Shown: piece by piece, positions 11,047 through 23,148 of the stretch
Numbering within the stretch: the first letter of the stretch is position 1
Layout: every line of letters starts with the position of its first letter
From: Entomortierella parvispora
Lineage: Eukaryota > Mortierellomycota > Mortierellomycetes > Mortierellales > Mortierellaceae
Direction: 5' to 3'
Assembly (NCBI GenBank): GCA_963573315.1
Contig: OY752143.1
Location: 2,852,001 to 2,916,000, forward strand
DNA length: 64,000 nt
The notes under the pieces: model-generated
What the model saw: the letters and a program-made list of their open reading frames with translations, nothing else
Told to the model about the DNA's origin: nothing
The model's database searches: none
Translations under genes and position numbers: made by a program

Positions 11047-12066
11047 CTATCCGCGTTGATTCTGAGGCATGGTGCCAGGTTCTGGACGGTATTGTGTAGG
11101 AGCAGCTGGGTTCTGTGGGTAAGTGCCTAGCTCGACCTGATCATCGTCGTCGTCGTCGTCGTCTGTGTACGCTCCAGCTCCAGCTCCGTCACGTCCTCCA
11201 TCGAATCGTTCATCATCAAAGGAAACGCCAACGCGGGATTGCATCAGTGCTGAGGAATGAGGACCATTCTCACCCACCAATCCCGTCTCGTCATCATAAT
11301 CGTCCTGACCACTCGACAACGACATGAACCGTCCGTCTCTCTTGGCGCCTGCACCCAGAGCTCCAGCGGCAAAGAATTTGCGGTACCCAAGGAAACAAGC
11401 TCCAACGATACCCGCAAACACCAAGATGGCAACGATACCCGACCCAATGGCAAAGCCAGCAGAGTGAGTGCCTGATTTGTCTGGCTCAGTTACCGCCGTG
11501 GACGATGCGGTCGGTTGTGTCACTGGTCCTGTAGGGTTCGTGCCATCCTGATCTGGCAAAACTGTGGGCGACAATTCGTTTTCGTACACGCCCGGTTTTG
11601 CGTCCAGAAACTGCCCAATATACTTGACAGAGGCAAAGGCGCCAGAGAAGGTCGAGACTTGGCTTTGCATGGACCAATCGTACTCTTCACAATTATCATC
11701 CATGAAAAAGTTGAGGGCCACCTCGGAGTCTTTGGCAGTGATGGCCGTGTAGTTGCGGATGGGGGTTGGGTCATTGGGGTTGGAGAGAGGGAGTGTGAAC
11801 TGGTTGAAGCATTGGTTGAGGGTGAGCTGCTCGACGTAATTGGCCGACTCGGTCTGGAAGGTGACCTCAGCCTGCCCGGCGGAGGGATTGACGTACTTGA
11901 CATCGCGGCGGACGATCGTTACGGGCACGGGTGCAGGGGCAGCGGCAACGCCTTCAAGGAGAACGAGGGCCAGAGTGGCGGTCATGGCGAGGTTTCGCCA
12001 AGTCCATGGCGTGGAGATGGATGCGGGTCCTGCTTTCCGCATCCTTTGGCTGTGAGTTCCTGTCAT
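11047..12066 (-). CDS. Single-pass type I membrane protein, unknown function
   Basis: One exon, 339 aa. I do not recognise the family. A signal-anchor or signal peptide is visible at about residues 25-43 (LAMTATLALVLLEGVAAAPAP). It is followed by an extracellular domain of about 150 residues with three Cys and an N-glycosylation-type NYT site, then a Ser/Thr/Pro-rich stalk. One membrane segment follows (AIGSGIVAILVFAGIVGAC). The cytosolic tail of about 110 residues is acidic, with eight consecutive Asp, and ends in a Pro/Gln-rich stretch. This layout fits a cell-surface sensor or wall-associated protein, but no domain proves it. The gene converges on the bestrophin-like gene, with 264 bp between stop codons. 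Confidence 0.75.
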   Translation of the reverse strand: MTGTHSQRMRKAGPASISTPWTWRNLAMTATLALVLLEGVAAAPAPVPVTIVRRDVKYVNPSAGQAEVTFQTESANYVEQLTLNQCFNQFTLPLSNPNDPTPIRNYTAITAKDSEVALNFFMDDNCEEYDWSMQSQVSTFSGAFASVKYIGQFLDAKPGVYENELSPTVLPDQDGTNPTGPVTQPTASSTAVTEPDKSGTHSAGFAIGSGIVAILVFAGIVGACFLGYRKFFAAGALGAGAKRDGRFMSLSSGQDDYDDETGLVGENGPHSSALMQSRVGVSFDDERFDGGRDGAGAGAYTDDDDDDDDQVELGTYPQNPAAPTQYRPEPGTMPQNQRG

Positions 12067-13080
12067 TATGATTCCTTGTTATTCCTGCGACTGCTGTCCT
12101 GCTGGGAAAAAAAGATGAAGAGATGAAGAAGAAAGGGAGGGGAAGGGAGGGGAAGAGACGGCTTGATGGGAGGAAGAGAAGAAGAGAAGGAGGAAGATGA
12201 AGAGGATGTACAAACAAAACACGGGCCAGTGCAAGACAATTTTCGCATTACTGACAATATTATTTTTAGACCAGTGCGTTTCTCTCTCCTCCCGCTGACG
12301 ATGCACTGGACCTTTTGGGCCAGAACTCTGCATCTGTGCATCTGTGTCCGCCTAGCCCAAAGAGGCATCAGGTCCGTCCTCTCTGCTGGCTCGCCCAGCC
12401 TGCTCTATTCCTTCTGCTGCTCACTTTCTTCTGTTGCTCTCCCCTTTGCTGGGCCGCAAGACTCGTCTCTGCTGCACAAGGAATCCCGGTCTGATGTTCA
12501 GGTTCCACTTCTCGGACACAAAACAAACAGCGGCTACAGCACAATTTCAAAAATAAACATCTTCCCGACCCACTTTCGGCAAACGCGGTTTCATATCGGC
12601 TGAGGTTGAGGGTCTCCAACAAAGATAACGTCCATCCGCACATCAACTCATCTGTGAAAGCAATAGAAACAGGGGGGCAAACTGTTCAATGGCCATTGAT
12701 AAAGGCAGGTGTCACCGCCACTCATAGACATTCAGTCCCCTATCCCCAATAAAACATCCCGCCCAGAGCATCTGGTGAGCCTTCGGATACCGCCATCTGA
12801 GATTCTCAATTGGTCATTAGCAGTGCCTCCTGAATTCCATCCAAGTAGTTTTGTCGTTCTTCCAGTCGTGTCCCTGTCCCTTAGATATTCATCATCATTA
12901 TTGCCACCCAGGATCCCGGCTCAGATGAGATCATGAATCTGAGGCGTTGAATAATGTGAAACTTGGTGCTCACCCGTGCAGGCCTTGAACCAGAAAAGTT
13001 GATGTGGGGGTTCAAAAGCGCTTTATTCTTCATTCTAATATTTAAAAAAAATGGCCGCTGGCTTCTAGTACTTAAAAACA
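12067..13080. other. Intergenic region, about 1 kb
   Basis: Lies between the 5' end of the surface-protein gene and the 3' end of the MSP-domain gene. A purine-rich stretch at 12100-12220 (pyrimidine-rich on the transcribed minus strand) fits the leader of the surface-protein gene. Nothing else is recognised. Confidence 0.5.
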
Positions 13081-14645
13081 CTATAGTTCTGATGCGCGAT
13101 TGCTTAGGAAAAGATGCCAGATCAAGAGGCAGAGAATGGTCATGACCAAGACTTGGACTTTGGAGTGCACTCGGGGGTATTTCAGCAACTGTGCAACGCT
13201 GTCCACTGTTCCCCTTGACTTGTACATCAGTCCTACACCTCGTCTTTCTGATAGATCAGACCGCGGCTCCTTAAAAGTAACCGATGGTGAGCTGGGTTCT
13301 TCCTGGATCGTGGACGGAATGAACAAGCCTTTGGACAGCCCAACGGCCATGGCAGCCGGAGTCGAGAAAAGCTTTGGAGACTGGCCAGAAGTAGGGCTGG
13401 TCGAAGACGAGGATGATGTGCTGGAGAGGAAAAGTGTTGGATAAGAACCGGGCGACGATGGGGCGGAAGAAGCAGATGAGCTATTTGAAGACCTCCTAGA
13501 GAGGCCACCCATTGAAACAGTAGGACGTGTCGACTCGACATATTGCCAGCGTTCAAAGACTTGATGGGGGCGAGAGAGGTGTTGTTGAGTTTGCCAGTCC
13601 AATGGACGGAAGGGTGGGGTGTACGCAGATGAAGTAGTTGTGGACGAAGACGACGAAATTGATCCTGGATCATCCTCGGGATCTTTAAGTGACAAGGCAG
13701 AAGACGACGCGCAGGATACGTAGCATTCTGAAAACCGTGCTCGATCAAGATCTCTCCACTAATGAAAGAAGGAATACCAAGCAATTCGGATCAGCAACAC
13801 CGAAAGGAATGGGAGGTGTGAGTGCCACTAAAGACTCACCGATGTGGACGTCAAGCTTTCGGCCTCGAGAGTTGTCAAGGACACACTCTGCAGCAAGAAC
13901 CGGTCTTGAGGACTTATCCAACTATCACTGCGTACTGTGATCGTGCGTGAACGTGACCAAAAGAGTACAGCGATTGTCAATTGACAAGGCCCTTTCGAGA
14001 GGCACCAAACAAGAAGAAGATACTGGGGCAAGAGCTTCACTTTTCGTTTGTTGTCGTCATCATTTACCTGAGATCTTCATGGTCTCTCCTGCAGGAATGA
14101 CCCCAAGCACAGGTTTGACCGAATATTTCATAGGGGCGTTCGTCTTGAACTTGAATCCGACGGGGACAGATGTTTGGTTCTCGAGCTTGAGTTTGGCGAA
14201 CTGCCCGGGCATTACCTTGGAGGCTAGAGTGGAAAGGGACGAGGGAAGAGATACGGAATGTGTATTGTGGTCAGTCTGAAGCACGCGTCAGCCAATCACG
14301 GCAATTGGATCCGCACCGTGATGCCCTAGATTTGCTCCGAGTGGATTCTCCAGTCTCGGGGCACCAAGGCGCCTATTTCCGCTGTTTTGCTGCCAAACCT
14401 TTTTTTCACTCTCGTTGAGGTCATAGCTATGACAAAGTGGAAGGTGGACTGGTAGACTACCAGGGCTGATGCCACATGGGTGCGGTGCGCAGAGCACGGA
14501 CAAAATGAGGAACTGATCTATCGTCGCCTTTGCCCCGAATACATTTTTGTTGTCGCTCGGACCAATCCGCATGGTCGAAGGAAAGCGTGGATGGGCGAAG
14601 CTGCAGCTGTGGAGTCCGATTCTTTCCCCTCCGTCCAAGCGTCAT
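13081..14645 (-). CDS. Tail-anchored MSP-domain protein, VAP/Scs2-like
   Basis: Four exons: 14645-14543, 14223-14068, 13934-13840 and 13758-13081. They encode 343 aa. The MSP fold spans residues about 13-118: LQLRPSTLSFDHADW, then GQFAKLKLENQTSVPVGFKF, KTNAPMKYSVKPVLGVIPAG and ETMKISV, then DRFLLQSVSL. VAP/Scs2 proteins sit in the ER membrane and recruit FFAT-motif lipid-transfer proteins at contact sites. The middle is Ser-rich and disordered. The C-terminus has a single hydrophobic segment (VQVLVMTILCLLIWHLFL) followed by only seven residues, a classic tail anchor. The first intron (14542-14224) is chosen because it alone joins the opening strand of the MSP fold to exon 2 in phase. That exon is the least certain part of the model. 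Confidence 0.82.
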
Positions 14646-16517
14646 AGTCTATCTTGTGTTTTCATCTTCCCTTCCTTTTCACACTGTGGTCTGACTCCTT
14701 TTTACACAGTGCTGTCGCTAGGGAGTTCCTCTCTCCTCCTCCCTGAGGGGCGAACTCCTTCTTGCCACAATACCATGTGCTGCACGCCCACAAGAGATAT
14801 GTTACCTGCAGCTGAGAGGCAACTGCTTTGCTCCCTTTTTTGTGATCTTCAGCCGAGTGTATCCAACCGTGCGCGATCGTTTGATGCACGCTGTTCAGAA
14901 AAGGAAAAAGTGTGGAGGAAACAGGAGATCCGAGCAAGATGGTGATGATGAAGACAGGGTGGTTCAAGGGAAGGAAGGGGGGGGAGGAGACATGAGTTGT
15001 GCGCGTGGCTGTTGACTCTCTCCCCGCCCATTCCTCCCGATTACGCTTTAGGCAGGTCCAACCGAACCCCCAACCTCGATAGGAATGTTCTCCACAGGGA
15101 TCAAGATGATTTGAAAGTCTACAGTGGTCTCTTCTCTTTACCTGAAAAGTGAAAGCCTGGGGGGGATACTTTCAATAAAAACAGCCCAGTTTTTGATGTG
15201 ATCGAGGGAGTAGGGTTGGATGTGGTGGACAAGATGGGAGCTGAGGCAGTCTGTCCTGTGGTGACGGCAGTTGTGTAAGGGCCTTCGGTCATGTTGTGAA
15301 CTGGGGTGGTGAGTGCAGAGTGGAATGTGGAGCGCGTGGAGAGTGAAGAGTGAAGAGTGAAGAGCGAAGAGTGAAGAGTGAAGAGTGAAGAGTGGAGAGT
15401 AAAGAGTGGAGAGTAAAGAAGCAAAGAGAAGAACAGCGGACAATACGGTCGGCTAACAAGGATGAGAAGATACGATGAGGAGAGGGATGAGGATGAGGAT
15501 CAGCAGAGACAAGAGAAAAAGAGGAAAGGGATGCATGCAAAAAGGATCTGCTCCCGACGATCGCCGTGACAAGACCTTTTATACCGTCGGGAAGCGATGC
15601 AGGCTAAGCACACAGAAGGGGGTTCTCTCTCTGCCTCTCTCTTGTCCTCTCAACCATGCCGCCAAGAAGGAGAGACACATGGACGATGGCCAGTGCCCAC
15701 GGTCGTCTCGCTTCGCCCACGTTGCCCATGCTGCACCCCAGAGTGGGGGACAGGCGTTTGGCGGTCACACATGAGTTTTTGGTGGCGCATCAAATCGCTT
15801 GTCGCATTCTCTCTGGTTCAGTCAGTTTGTGCAAACACGGACACGTTCAGCCCAAGGTCTTTTTGCTCTATGTTGCAACACGTCGTCTAGACCAACCTCA
15901 TCGAGCATGGCACCAAGATCTTCCTTTGTCCTTCCGAACCGGATTTACCACAAAACAGGCCTTGTTCAAAAAAAAAATCATTGAGGCCGATAACCCCACA
16001 CCTGTCCACTCACCCACTCGCCTGTTGTTTGGGTTGCAGCAAGTGACAACTCAGGGCGAAGGAAGAGGGCGTTTCTCGATGTTTGAGTTTCCATCATTCA
16101 AGCCCCATGGAATGGCTGCTAGAGAGAAAAAACTTTAATCTTCGTCCACAACCAGTTTTTTCTTCATCGTTGTCTTCACCGTTCGAGTCACTGGTGCGGA
16201 GGACAAGGAGAGACGAAAAAATCGTGAAAATGATCTACAAGAATGTAGGAATCGCTTCGCTCTTTTTCTTGATCTCATAACAAGGATACCAGTAGAGGAC
16301 AAACCTCATGTTCTACAGCTCGGCAAGGTATTTTATTGCCAGCTGCCAGAAAGAAGGGTCTGCGTTTTGGACAAAACCAGTTTTTTATCTTTGGGCGTCA
16401 AAAGGAAAGACGGCAATGGTATTTTCCTGTAGGAACTCAAAAACGAGTTCTGCGCCAGTCATCATTTGCTTCAAACCATAACCATGGCCCATGGTAGAGC
16501 GTCGGTTGAGGCGGATG
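14646..16517. other. Divergent intergenic region with GAGTGAA satellite
   Basis: No gene is supported in about 1.9 kb. On the minus strand a 57-aa frame (15292-15119, starting MTEGPYTT) and a downstream frame with coding-like composition (VDFQIILIPVENIPIEVG, ending near 15050) lie next to each other. They cannot be joined by an intron of normal length. They may be a broken small gene or chance. The rest has only short unrelated open frames. Confidence 0.4.
15341..15420. repeat. GAGTGAA-type heptamer microsatellite
   Basis: About eleven imperfect units of a 7-bp motif (GAGTGAA with GAGCGAA, GAGTGGA and GAGTAAA variants). Confidence 0.9.
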
Positions 16518-16523
16518 TATAAA
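16518..16523 (+). promoter_or_regulatory. TATA box of the SDR gene
   Basis: TATAAA lies 116 nt upstream of the dehydrogenase ATG. It is followed by a CT-rich leader (CTTTTCTTTCTTTTTTAC), consistent with a start site about 30 nt downstream. Confidence 0.6.
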
Positions 16524-16638
16524 GAGTCGAGTTCCCCGCCCCGCGGTGAATGTTCTTTTCTTTCTTTTTTACTTCAATTCTCTATTACTCTCTTCCCTTC
16601 CACCCAAATACTCCCAAAACTCCACTCCATTACCTACA

Positions 16639-17705
16639 ATGCACGTCGATAACAAGGTCGCTATCATCACCGGAGCCTCTTCGGGTATGAGCCAGCCTGC
16701 GCCTGTAACAACAACTCGCTTCAATGACCCGTTGATCGCAATCTCACCAATTGTTTCCTGCTTCAATTGCACCTTCCGCTTTCAGGTCTCGGAAAGGCTC
16801 TTGCTGAGCGTCTCGTCAGAAAAGGGTAAGAGAGGACTCGGCCAAGTGACTTTCAGGATCCAGATCTGATGTATTGTACTCATCGTCCTTCATTTACTGC
16901 TCTGTGTTCATTCAACAGCACCAAGGTCATTATCGGCGATGTCGCTGTCAAGGCTGGCGAGGCTTTTACTGCTGAGTTGAACGCCAGGTATGTTCTCATC
17001 ATATGTTGTAGAGGAATCACCACTGAGACCTCGTTCATCCTCTCATATCTTCGTCCTTTATTTTGATCCTCGCCTCGCAGCAAGGACACCAAGGTCGCAC
17101 ACTTTGTCCGTTGCGATGTCACCGACTTTGAGCAGATCCACAACCTTTTCAAGGCAGCCGAGGAACACTTTGGCGGAGTCGATATTATGGTCAACAACGC
17201 CGGTATTGCCGAGTACACTAGCGCTCTTCTTACCGGCACCCCTTATGGAGACGCACAACCTCACTGGCCCCGCTTGATTGCCATCAACTTGACGGCTGTC
17301 ATTGAGGGTACTCGCCGCGCCATTGAGACCATGCGCGTCCAGGGTCGTGGCGGTGTCGTTGTCAACACCTCATCCATTGCTGGCTTGGTTCCCGAACCCG
17401 AATGGAACACACCCGTGTACACCGCCGCTAAGTTTGGTGTTTGCGGCTTCTCCCGTTCTTTCAAGGGCAATGAAAAACGCGATGGAGTCGATCACGGCAT
17501 CCGTGTCAACTGCGTTGCCCCCGCCCCCGCTGACACCCCTATCTTGGATGCCGTCCGCGATGCCGTCCAGCACTTCCCCATGGTCACTGTTGAGAAGGTT
17601 GTCGATGCTTTCATGATGGTCATTGAGGACGACAGCATCAGTGGCGATGTTGCCAGAATCACTCCCAACGAGGGAATTGTCATCATGGGCGGCGACCACT
17701 TTTAA
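16639..17705 (+). CDS. Short-chain dehydrogenase/reductase
   Basis: Four exons: 16639-16684, 16786-16825, 16919-16987 and 17081-17705. They encode 259 aa, the usual length for classical SDRs. The cofactor motif TGASSGLG (residues 11-18) is reconstituted across the first intron. IGDV after strand 2 ends in Asp, suggesting NAD rather than NADP. NNAG (in VDIMVNNAGIAEY), the catalytic Ser (NTSSIAG) and YTAAK follow. The overall pattern is like 15-hydroxyprostaglandin dehydrogenase-type and related alcohol-oxidising SDRs. The substrate cannot be inferred. The ATG follows a TATA box and pyrimidine-rich leader at normal spacing. The protein has no signal peptide or membrane segment and should be cytosolic. 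Confidence 0.92.
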
Positions 17706-17787
17706 AGAACTCCGAAGGAGGGCTGAGGTAGGGATGGACTTCCCGCGACGCCCACCATCAACGAACTATATTTCCGTTTCTCTACTT

Positions 17788-17930
17788 CTCATTGCACTAT
17801 CGAAAGAAGTGCATGTATATATAATCTTTTTCTTCAACAACTACAACGACAACTCATTGCACTATCGAAAGAAGCGCATGTATATAGTCTATAATTCTTT
17901 CATTTCTTTCCTTAACAACTACAACAGCAA
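17788..17930 (+). repeat. 65-bp tandem duplication in SDR 3' region
   Basis: Two adjacent copies start at 17788 and 17853. Both begin CTCATTGCACTATCGAAAGAA and end in ACAACTACAAC(G/A). The second copy carries a few extra bases. The repeat lies in the presumed 3' UTR. Confidence 0.85.
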
Positions 17931-18710
17931 CATGTATCTGCATTAAAGTCCGATGTTCTGTCCAAGCTCCCTTTTTCTCGGACTCTGGCCCTGAACAAGT
18001 TCTTTGATCACGACTTTGACGCGTTATTGTTGGATCAGGGTTACTACAGGATGAGTTGGCCAAACATAACCACACCATTATCCAGCATCTCTCTTTGTAG
18101 CAGCGGGTAGCATTTCAGAAGCAGAAAGTGTCCTTGTGCTTGTGCTTGTGCTTGTGCTTGTCTTCCCCCGGATGCCAGAGGAGTATCGACAGCATGATCT
18201 CCTACCAAGATCGCAGACAAACAACGCGTTCATTCAAGTCGAGCAATGGCACGCAACGGAGCTGAGAAACAACAGAATCATTATAGGGCTGACTGTAGAC
18301 GGTCTTCGGCGTTCCTCGTTTCAAAGCAGATTGGACATCGGTGGAGGAGCAGGGTGAGTAAGAAAGGAATCGGGAGAAACCAAGTACTGTACGAGATATC
18401 ACCTGCTTGAGCCTCTTCTGATCCAAGTAGTGACCAATGAAACTATTGGAGAGATCCCAAGACAAGGAGACCCTTCAAGGTACCAGTCTTGATGTATTCC
18501 TCTTCAGCCTCCTCGCGCAGAGCAAAGAGGTCACCCAGGAGGAACCATGGCCTCGAGACAAAATGACACATCCGCCAATCCTTTTTTTGTGTTTGCGCAA
18601 CCACGCTGATAAATCTCACGCTCCCTATTTTTTTCTTTTTTTCTTTCTTCTTCCATTCATCAACTTTTTTTTCTTCTCATTATTCCCATCTCTAACTCTT
18701 AAAAGACATC
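17931..18710. other. Intergenic with GTGCTT hexanucleotide repeat
   Basis: Promoter side of the M20 peptidase gene. It contains a CTTGTG/GTGCTT run of about 4.5 units at 18133-18161. A long pyrimidine-rich leader (about 18625-18700) runs directly into the ATG at 18711. No gene is seen. Confidence 0.55.
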
Positions 18711-20058
18711 ATGACCACCGTCGACTCCGCCAAGGAGCTTCTCGCATTCCACAAGGGACTTGTTTCCATCTCCTGCATCACCGAGAATGAAGTTGACTGC
18801 ACCAATTACCTCGAACAGCACCTGACCAAACTCGGTTATACTGTTGAGCTGCAAGAGATCTCGCCCGGACGCGAGAACGTCCTGGCGTATCTTGGTCCCA
18901 AAGGAGGTCCTGGCCGCAACCCCAAGGTCCTGTTCAACACCCATATCGATGTTGTGCCCCCTTACATCGAGTACCGCGAGGATGAAGAAAACGTTTACGG
19001 TCGTGGATCCAGTGACGCCAAGGGTTGCATGGCTGCGCAGGTCCAGGCTGTGGAGGAACTGAGAAAGGAGGGCAAGATCCAAGTTGGCGATGTTGGATTC
19101 TTGTTTGTGGTTGGCGAAGAGGTGGATCACATCGGCATGGTGGTAAGTATTCAATTGTCGATCACATGTGGTGGGATGTTTCTTTGACGTGCTTCTAACT
19201 TTTTCCGATTCTCTCGAACAGAAAGCAAATGATTTGGGATTGTCACCCGAGTACTTGATCGTGGGAGAGCCTACAGAGTCGCGTCTGGCATTGGGACACA
19301 AGGGAGTCTTGCGCCTCAACATCACCATCGAAGGCAAAGCAGGTTCGTTTCCCCGAATGGACGAGGATGTACTTTTTTTCTCTGGAAACAGGAATGTAAC
19401 TCCGTCCTTTCTACCCTGTTTTCTTTTGCTATTGTCTAGCCCACAGCGGATACCCCGAGCTTGGAATCAGTGCCAACGAAAAGATGATTGATCTCTTGTC
19501 AAAGCTGAAGGCCATGGTAAGGAAAACCCCATACTCTGCCGTGTCTCGCGCCATCGTCTGAGTCACAAAATAGGGTTAATTCTAACCGATAATCTTTTTC
19601 GAACACTTTCTCAGGAATGGCCCAAGGACGACTACTTTGGAGAGACGACCTTGAACTTTGGAACCATCCAGGGAGGCCTTGCTGCCAACATTGTCCCAGC
19701 CCAGTGCAAGGCTGGACTTGCCTTCCGTATTGCGACCTCGACCCAGGAAGTTTTGGATCTGGTCGAGAGTGTGATCCCCCAGGAGCAGCAGTTGCGGGAC
19801 AAGATCACGATTGAGCGTTTGACTTGCTGGGAACCTGTCCGGTGCCATTCCGTCGAGGGCTTCCAGACTTTTGTTGCCAACTATTTCACAGATATCCCCT
19901 CGTTCACCACCGCAAAACATTCACTCTTGTTCGGACCTGGATCGATCCTGTGCGCGCACGCACCTCATGAGTTCATCAACAAGAAGGAGTTGATTGCAGC
20001 CGTCGGCAGCTACAAGGATATCGTCCTCAAGCTGTTTGCCGAGTGCAAAGAAAAGTAA
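18711..20058 (+). CDS. M20 zinc metallopeptidase, acetylornithine deacetylase-like
   Basis: Four exons: 18711-19142, 19222-19342, 19440-19516 and 19615-20058. They encode 357 aa. M20 signatures are intact: FNTHIDVVPP gives zinc ligand H78 and catalytic D80. YGRGSSDAKG gives bridging D102. VVGEEVDH gives the catalytic base E136 and ligand E137. VGEPT supplies a further acidic ligand. AHAPHEF near the C-terminus gives the last His. The dimerisation (lid) domain includes the rebuilt AHSGYPELG. Closest in layout are ArgE/acetylornithine deacetylase-type enzymes, which hydrolyse N-acyl amino acids. Related peptidases and acylases share the same fold, so the substrate is tentative. No targeting signal is obvious. 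Confidence 0.88.
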
Positions 20059-20395
20059 ATACTGTAGCCATTTTGTTCACAAGGCGAGAAGAGCTCTCTT
20101 TCGTGAAGTTTTCAAATGAATGGATATAAAAACAATTAGTGTATTTTTGTATTGTTTTCTGAGAAAGCGTTAAAAATGATGTACAAGGGATATGGGTTTG
20201 AAATTTTGATTGGCAATGGTGGGCGGGTGGTTGGGAAGGACTCGATAGGAAAAAGCGAGCAAATATGAGTCGATGAAGATGTTCAAAGATAAAAGGGTCG
20301 ATATATGAAATGGGGGCGAGGGTAGCTCTTTGTTGATGTTGATGAGAATTAGGTTGTCAGAAACGCCTGACGGAGGTTCGATCTTAGGTTCCGAC
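20059..20395. other. Convergent 3' intergenic
   Basis: 337 bp between two converging genes. It is AT-rich, with poly(A)-signal-like sequences (AATGGATATAAAAAC near 20120), and nothing else is recognised. Confidence 0.5.
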
Positions 20396-23148
20396 TCAAT
20401 GTCCTTCGTCCTCGCCGTTTTCTTCCTCCTGGGGGGCAAGCTGCTGCTGTGTCTCCTGTTCCTGATCTTTAGTCTCCTCTTCGTATTCGGCCTCGCCCAT
20501 ACCCGAGATCTCGACATAGGGTTCCGTCACTGTTAAATCCTCGTTGTCCTCATGCGAAAAGATTGGCGTGGTAAGTGTAAACGGAGAGATGTACTCTGTT
20601 GGCATCCGTGATATGGATAATGAAAGCTCTCTCTCCAGTGAGAGGGGTTCCTTCACAGTGTATACGGAGGATGATGAATTGGAGAGAGCGGTCGGAGCAG
20701 ATGGGTTCATCGTGTAAGGGAGGGCCTGAGCAGCTTGCACTGATTCTTCGTCTTCCTGGCCCTCGTCGTCGTGCTCCCTCAAGTGGCGCCTGCGCCCCAA
20801 GACATCTTTGAGCTCATGGACCATCTTTGAGTTGTCGTAGATCCGTTCCCTCCTCATCTCCTGTTCCTCCCTTTGCTTTTTTTGGTATGCTATCCGCTCT
20901 GCGCGCGTCATTGGTGCACCATCTGGACCCAGAGGTGCAGCAGAAGCGGTACGCCTGGCTCCATTCGCCATTTCTGACTCTGTGGAGGCTTCAAAGACCT
21001 CTTCACGTTTCGAAGCCAACTCGACCAGCCCTTGATGATCTTCCAGTTGCTCCAAAGCGTCTGTGATGGGCCGCAGGTTCTGTCCATCCTGATGGGAGGG
21101 ACCTCCTTCGCTCAGTGGAGATGCGTCATCCAAGTAACGATCCAAAGGTTCAGTCCGTATACTGGACAAAGGATCCAAGACATGACCTAGGGCCGTTTTT
21201 CCAACTTGCCATTCCGATGCCATCATGCCAATGTCCTGATGAATCGAGTCGTATTGCAGTTCCAAGAGTTTTTGTTTTTCTGTGTCGATTAGATCTAAAC
21301 GGTATAACATAAAAAAATGAAGATGTCAGACCTTCCGACAATCATCCGTATCATCATCTCCTGGCTAACAAATGTCCATAGTGTATGATTACCTTGCCGA
21401 ACAACGTCCTTTATGTCTTCGTTGCAAATGTACAGTTTAGCCTGAACTCCACGGACATGTTGTTCCAGCAAAGCAAGTCTGTGTACAAAAGGCTGAATCC
21501 GTTTATCTTGGGCAGAGGCGCCACTTCGGGTGCCCTGGGTATCAATTCGGGGCAGGGTATCTAGAGGAGAGGGCAATAATAGAATTAGTACAGGTGTTTC
21601 TTTCCCATGAAGAACACATTGTAAGGATTACGGATCAAGAAAAGTTTGGCATTCCACATACAGAGTTCGGCGTCCAAGACCTTGTTCAGTTCATTCACGA
21701 TTGCCTCGATTCCAGCAACACCCTCCTGAAGGACGTTTCGGACAACACTCCAGTTGCGATCATAATCCTTGAGTGCGTTCAATCCCTGATGTCCCTTGCG
21801 ACTCTTGCGTCGAATCGACAACAGTTCACAGAGAAATTCGCGGCGGTATCCATGCATCCTTTGAAATTTCTTTCGCAGGCGTTCCAATGTAGTCATTCCA
21901 GGTGTACCAGACATGGACGGGCAGGACCCCTCCGGGTTCGAGTAAATGCTTGAGCGGGGCGAGACCGTGAAAGTAAAAGATTCAGAATCTGATTCCTCGC
22001 CCTCAGAGGCTGACCAAGAGGTGTGGTGTCTTCGTGTAGGTCGTTGGCCAAAGACAAGTCTCTGGTGTTCAGCATTCATGGCGGCGTTGGTACTGGGTTC
22101 GTGGTAGCTACTTGGTCGACTATTCCTGCTGGATCCTCCTGTGGCTGTCCTGTTGCGTCGATAAGAAGTCGAGCTTTGTCGTGCGAGTGGAGCAAATCCA
22201 GAAGGAAGAGGCGAGGCTTGGTCAGAGGTAGGCGAGTCGATCAAAGGCAGGGGACTGTTGGCGGTATTGCTTGGGTCGCTCAGATGGTGGGCCAATTGAG
22301 TCAAGTACTGTTCCGCCGCCCCTTGACTTTCCCCAGGAGGTGAGTTGGGTCGAGGTGAAGGCGTGATGTTGTACATGTCCAGCAGGGTGCTAAGTCGTTT
22401 GAGGTCAATATGAGATTGCAGAGTCTCGGTCGATTTTTGGAACAGAGCCCCACTCTTGGCCAATGCTTCGACCAATTGGGCACGCACCAGGTTGCAGCGT
22501 CGAGTTTTGGAAGCCTGTTCAATCCGAGAGATGGGTGCAAGAGGTGTCGAGAGTCGGTAGCCACGAGAGACTAGTTCGATTTCCTGAATAACCATGATCG
22601 CACGGTTGACTTTGGCGTCAAGAGATTGGCAGTGATCAACAAGGATTTGAAGAGAGTGAAGGGCTTGACTTTGGGTGGTCTGGATCTTCTTTCGTCGCTA
22701 TTAGAGGCATACACAAGAAAAGGCATGGTGAGTCAACAAGACCTCCTTTGGGTTCCAGCTGAGTCCATAGATGAAACCCCATAACCCATACCAAAATACG
22801 AAGCATCCACGCAGTCGATCCGAAGGCAAGGGTAAAAGCAGCAGTCCTGCTCAGGAACGGTTTCATCCACGGAAGCCGACCAATTCGCGTACGGGCAAGC
22901 ACAGCCCGCGCAATGAGGGCGGCCAGTGTCCCGAATCCGAGTGCATACCCGAACCGGCCAGGGCCCAGCTTGGATGCAAACTCGATCGTCATCAGCGTGT
23001 CTGTGCGGCGACCGCGCTCGTGCGTATGCAGCGTGGCATTCTTGTTGAGAAAGGGCGAGGTGCAAATGAAGTACTTGAAGCGCTCTTCAAATTCGGCATC
23101 TTCCGAGTCGGAAGCCGAGGACGAGAACGTATGCTGTAATCCCGACAT
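20396..23148 (-). CDS. Vezatin/Inp2-type membrane protein (myosin-binding)
   Basis: Four exons: 23148-22792, 22697-21632, 21560-21393 and 21294-20396. They encode 829 aa. Near residues 60-118 two hydrophobic segments form a hairpin (FGYALGFGTLAALIARAVL and AAFTLAFGSTAWMLRIL). The downstream block VNRAIMVIQEIELVSRGYRL, then STPLAPISRIEQ, is the diagnostic core of the fungal vezatin domain. In yeast Inp2 this family is the peroxisomal receptor for class V myosin. Two later helical stretches (LDAKVNRAI and GIEAIVNELNKVLDAELCMW) fit the same domain. The C-terminal third is charged with coiled-coil character (AERIAYQKKQREEQEMRRER), then acidic and Gln-rich. Intron 1 is placed at a GTATGG donor with an exact TAG acceptor. 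An in-frame ATG at 23256 would add 36 residues. Confidence 0.75.

Noticed and set aside
14967-15292. Possible small minus-strand gene (MTEGPYTT frame plus VDFQIILIPVENIPIEVG frame)
   Set aside because: The two frames could only be joined by a 23-nt intron or a frameshift; without transcript evidence this cannot be called a gene.
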